A stretch of DNA of 64,000 nucleotides from Eudromia elegans (taxonomy: Eukaryota > Chordata > Aves > Tinamiformes > Tinamidae), in contig PTEX01000003.1 in assembly GCA_003342815.1 (NCBI GenBank), forward strand, positions 756,338-820,337, written 5' to 3'. Position 1 is the first letter of the stretch. Every line of letters starts with the position of its first letter. A model generated the notes under the pieces. The model was not told where the DNA came from. It did no database searches and saw nothing but the letters and a program-made list of their open reading frames with translations. Positions 63,640-64,000 of the stretch are shown piece by piece. The translations under genes were made by a program, and so were the position numbers.

Positions 63640-63962
63640 TTTTGCCATTAATTACAAATAAATTCATCTTTCTCTTGTGAAGCCTGAAGTTTGTTGTTGT
63701 TGTTAGATGAGTTGCATTCAAACTCCAACAAAAAAGATGAAGCCAACATTGAAATTCATCTCACAGTCCAGAATTTACTTAACGGCCAGCCTGTGCGCTG
63801 TGATAAACGGAATGATGATCCGGCAACATGTCTTTATCCATGGTTTGCTTTAATTAACGCCGGCTTGTTTGTTGAAAAGATGATTAATATGCCAATGAAA
63901 ATTGCATAATTGAATACCACAACACTGGCACAATCAGAAAGACACATGCAGTTTTTTGATTA
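63640..63962. promoter_or_regulatory. Conserved-element-like block with homeodomain and octamer-type sites
   Basis: Non-repetitive block with retained CpGs in AT-rich context (TTAACGGCC, GTGCGCTG, ATCCGGCAAC, AACGCCGGC). It carries TTAATTAA at 63850-63857, TGATTAAT at 63881, CCAAT at 63892 and an octamer-like AATTGCATAATT around 63900-63911. Two plus-strand frames are open (72 codons in one, 48 codons in another from an ATG after a TTGTTAG), neither recognised. The texture is typical of vertebrate conserved noncoding elements near developmental genes. Confidence 0.4.
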
Positions 63963-63966
63963 ACAT

Positions 63967-63989
63967 TTATTATTATTATTATTATTATT
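63967..63989 (+). repeat. (TTA)n trinucleotide repeat
   Basis: About seven uninterrupted TTA units at the right edge of the window, directly after the conserved-element-like block that ends near 63960. Confidence 0.9.
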
Positions 63990-64000
63990 GTGTGTTTTAA

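Larger units (their letters stand above)
26909..64000 (-). other. ZFPM2: ZFPM2 intron upstream of the exon (partial)
   Basis: This intron ends at the acceptor at 26909-26910 and extends to the right edge, so it is at least 37 kb long. The preceding FOG2 exons, which encode the acidic N-terminal part and end in a Gly codon split after its first base, were looked for by eye on the minus strand and not found. The intron contains two CR1 elements, a CpG and GATA-motif module near 59 kb, a perfect hairpin near 57.6 kb and several conserved-element-like stretches. Confidence 0.75.

Noticed and set aside
1-64000. CRISPR arrays, prokaryotic operons, phage or plasmid features
   Set aside because: Sequence composition, CR1 elements and the spliced ZFPM2 exon show a vertebrate nuclear genome; no regularly spaced repeats or dense bacterial-type coding were seen.

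Overview
The window looks like a piece of a bird (or close sauropsid) nuclear genome. It is AT-rich and almost free of genes. Its only recognisable dispersed repeats are three CR1 LINE 3' ends, the typical avian retrotransposon, and there are no Alu, B1, L1 or prokaryotic features. I recognise one real coding segment: a 119-bp internal exon of ZFPM2 (FOG2, the multi-zinc-finger partner of GATA factors) on the minus strand at 26790-26908. It has a consensus acceptor, a GT donor and a reading frame that reads as FOG2. I found no other exon, so the window is best read as the inside of the large ZFPM2 gene: the end of one very long intron (64000 down to 26909), the exon, and the start of the next long intron (26789 down to 1).

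Layout by position: 1-8.7 kb is intron with two candidate regulatory patches (684-1150, and 4120-4430 with three clustered palindromes). 8.7-9.2 kb holds a hexanucleotide repeat and a long purine-biased tract. 9.3-26.7 kb is mostly plain intron with GC/CpG-enriched patches near 12.7, 13.4-13.9, 17.1 and 22.2 kb, and one old CR1 fragment at 24.76 kb. 26.67-26.91 kb holds the ZFPM2 exon and a CpG-dense, hairpin-forming intronic flank. 28.05-28.29 kb could be an antisense exon. 32.39-32.56 kb has interleaved inverted repeats. 33.0-33.9 kb is GC-richer intron. 34.80-35.10 kb and 38.51-38.99 kb hold two related CR1 copies in opposite orientation. 39-58 kb is AT-rich intron with several conserved-element-like stretches. 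57.60-57.65 kb holds a perfect 20-bp hairpin. 58.4-59.8 kb is the most promising regulatory region: a CpG-rich, GATA-motif-rich module followed, in the direction of ZFPM2 transcription, by a strong splice donor at 59257. 63.64-63.96 kb resembles a deeply conserved homeodomain/octamer-type element. A 110-base N gap lies at 62435-62544 and a single N at 40808.

How the parts may work together: FOG2 acts with GATA4/5/6, so a GATA-motif cluster inside its own intron is a natural candidate for GATA-dependent or autoregulatory control. This is inference. The regulatory calls rest on base composition and motif patterns read by eye, not on alignments, and no new biological system is claimed.
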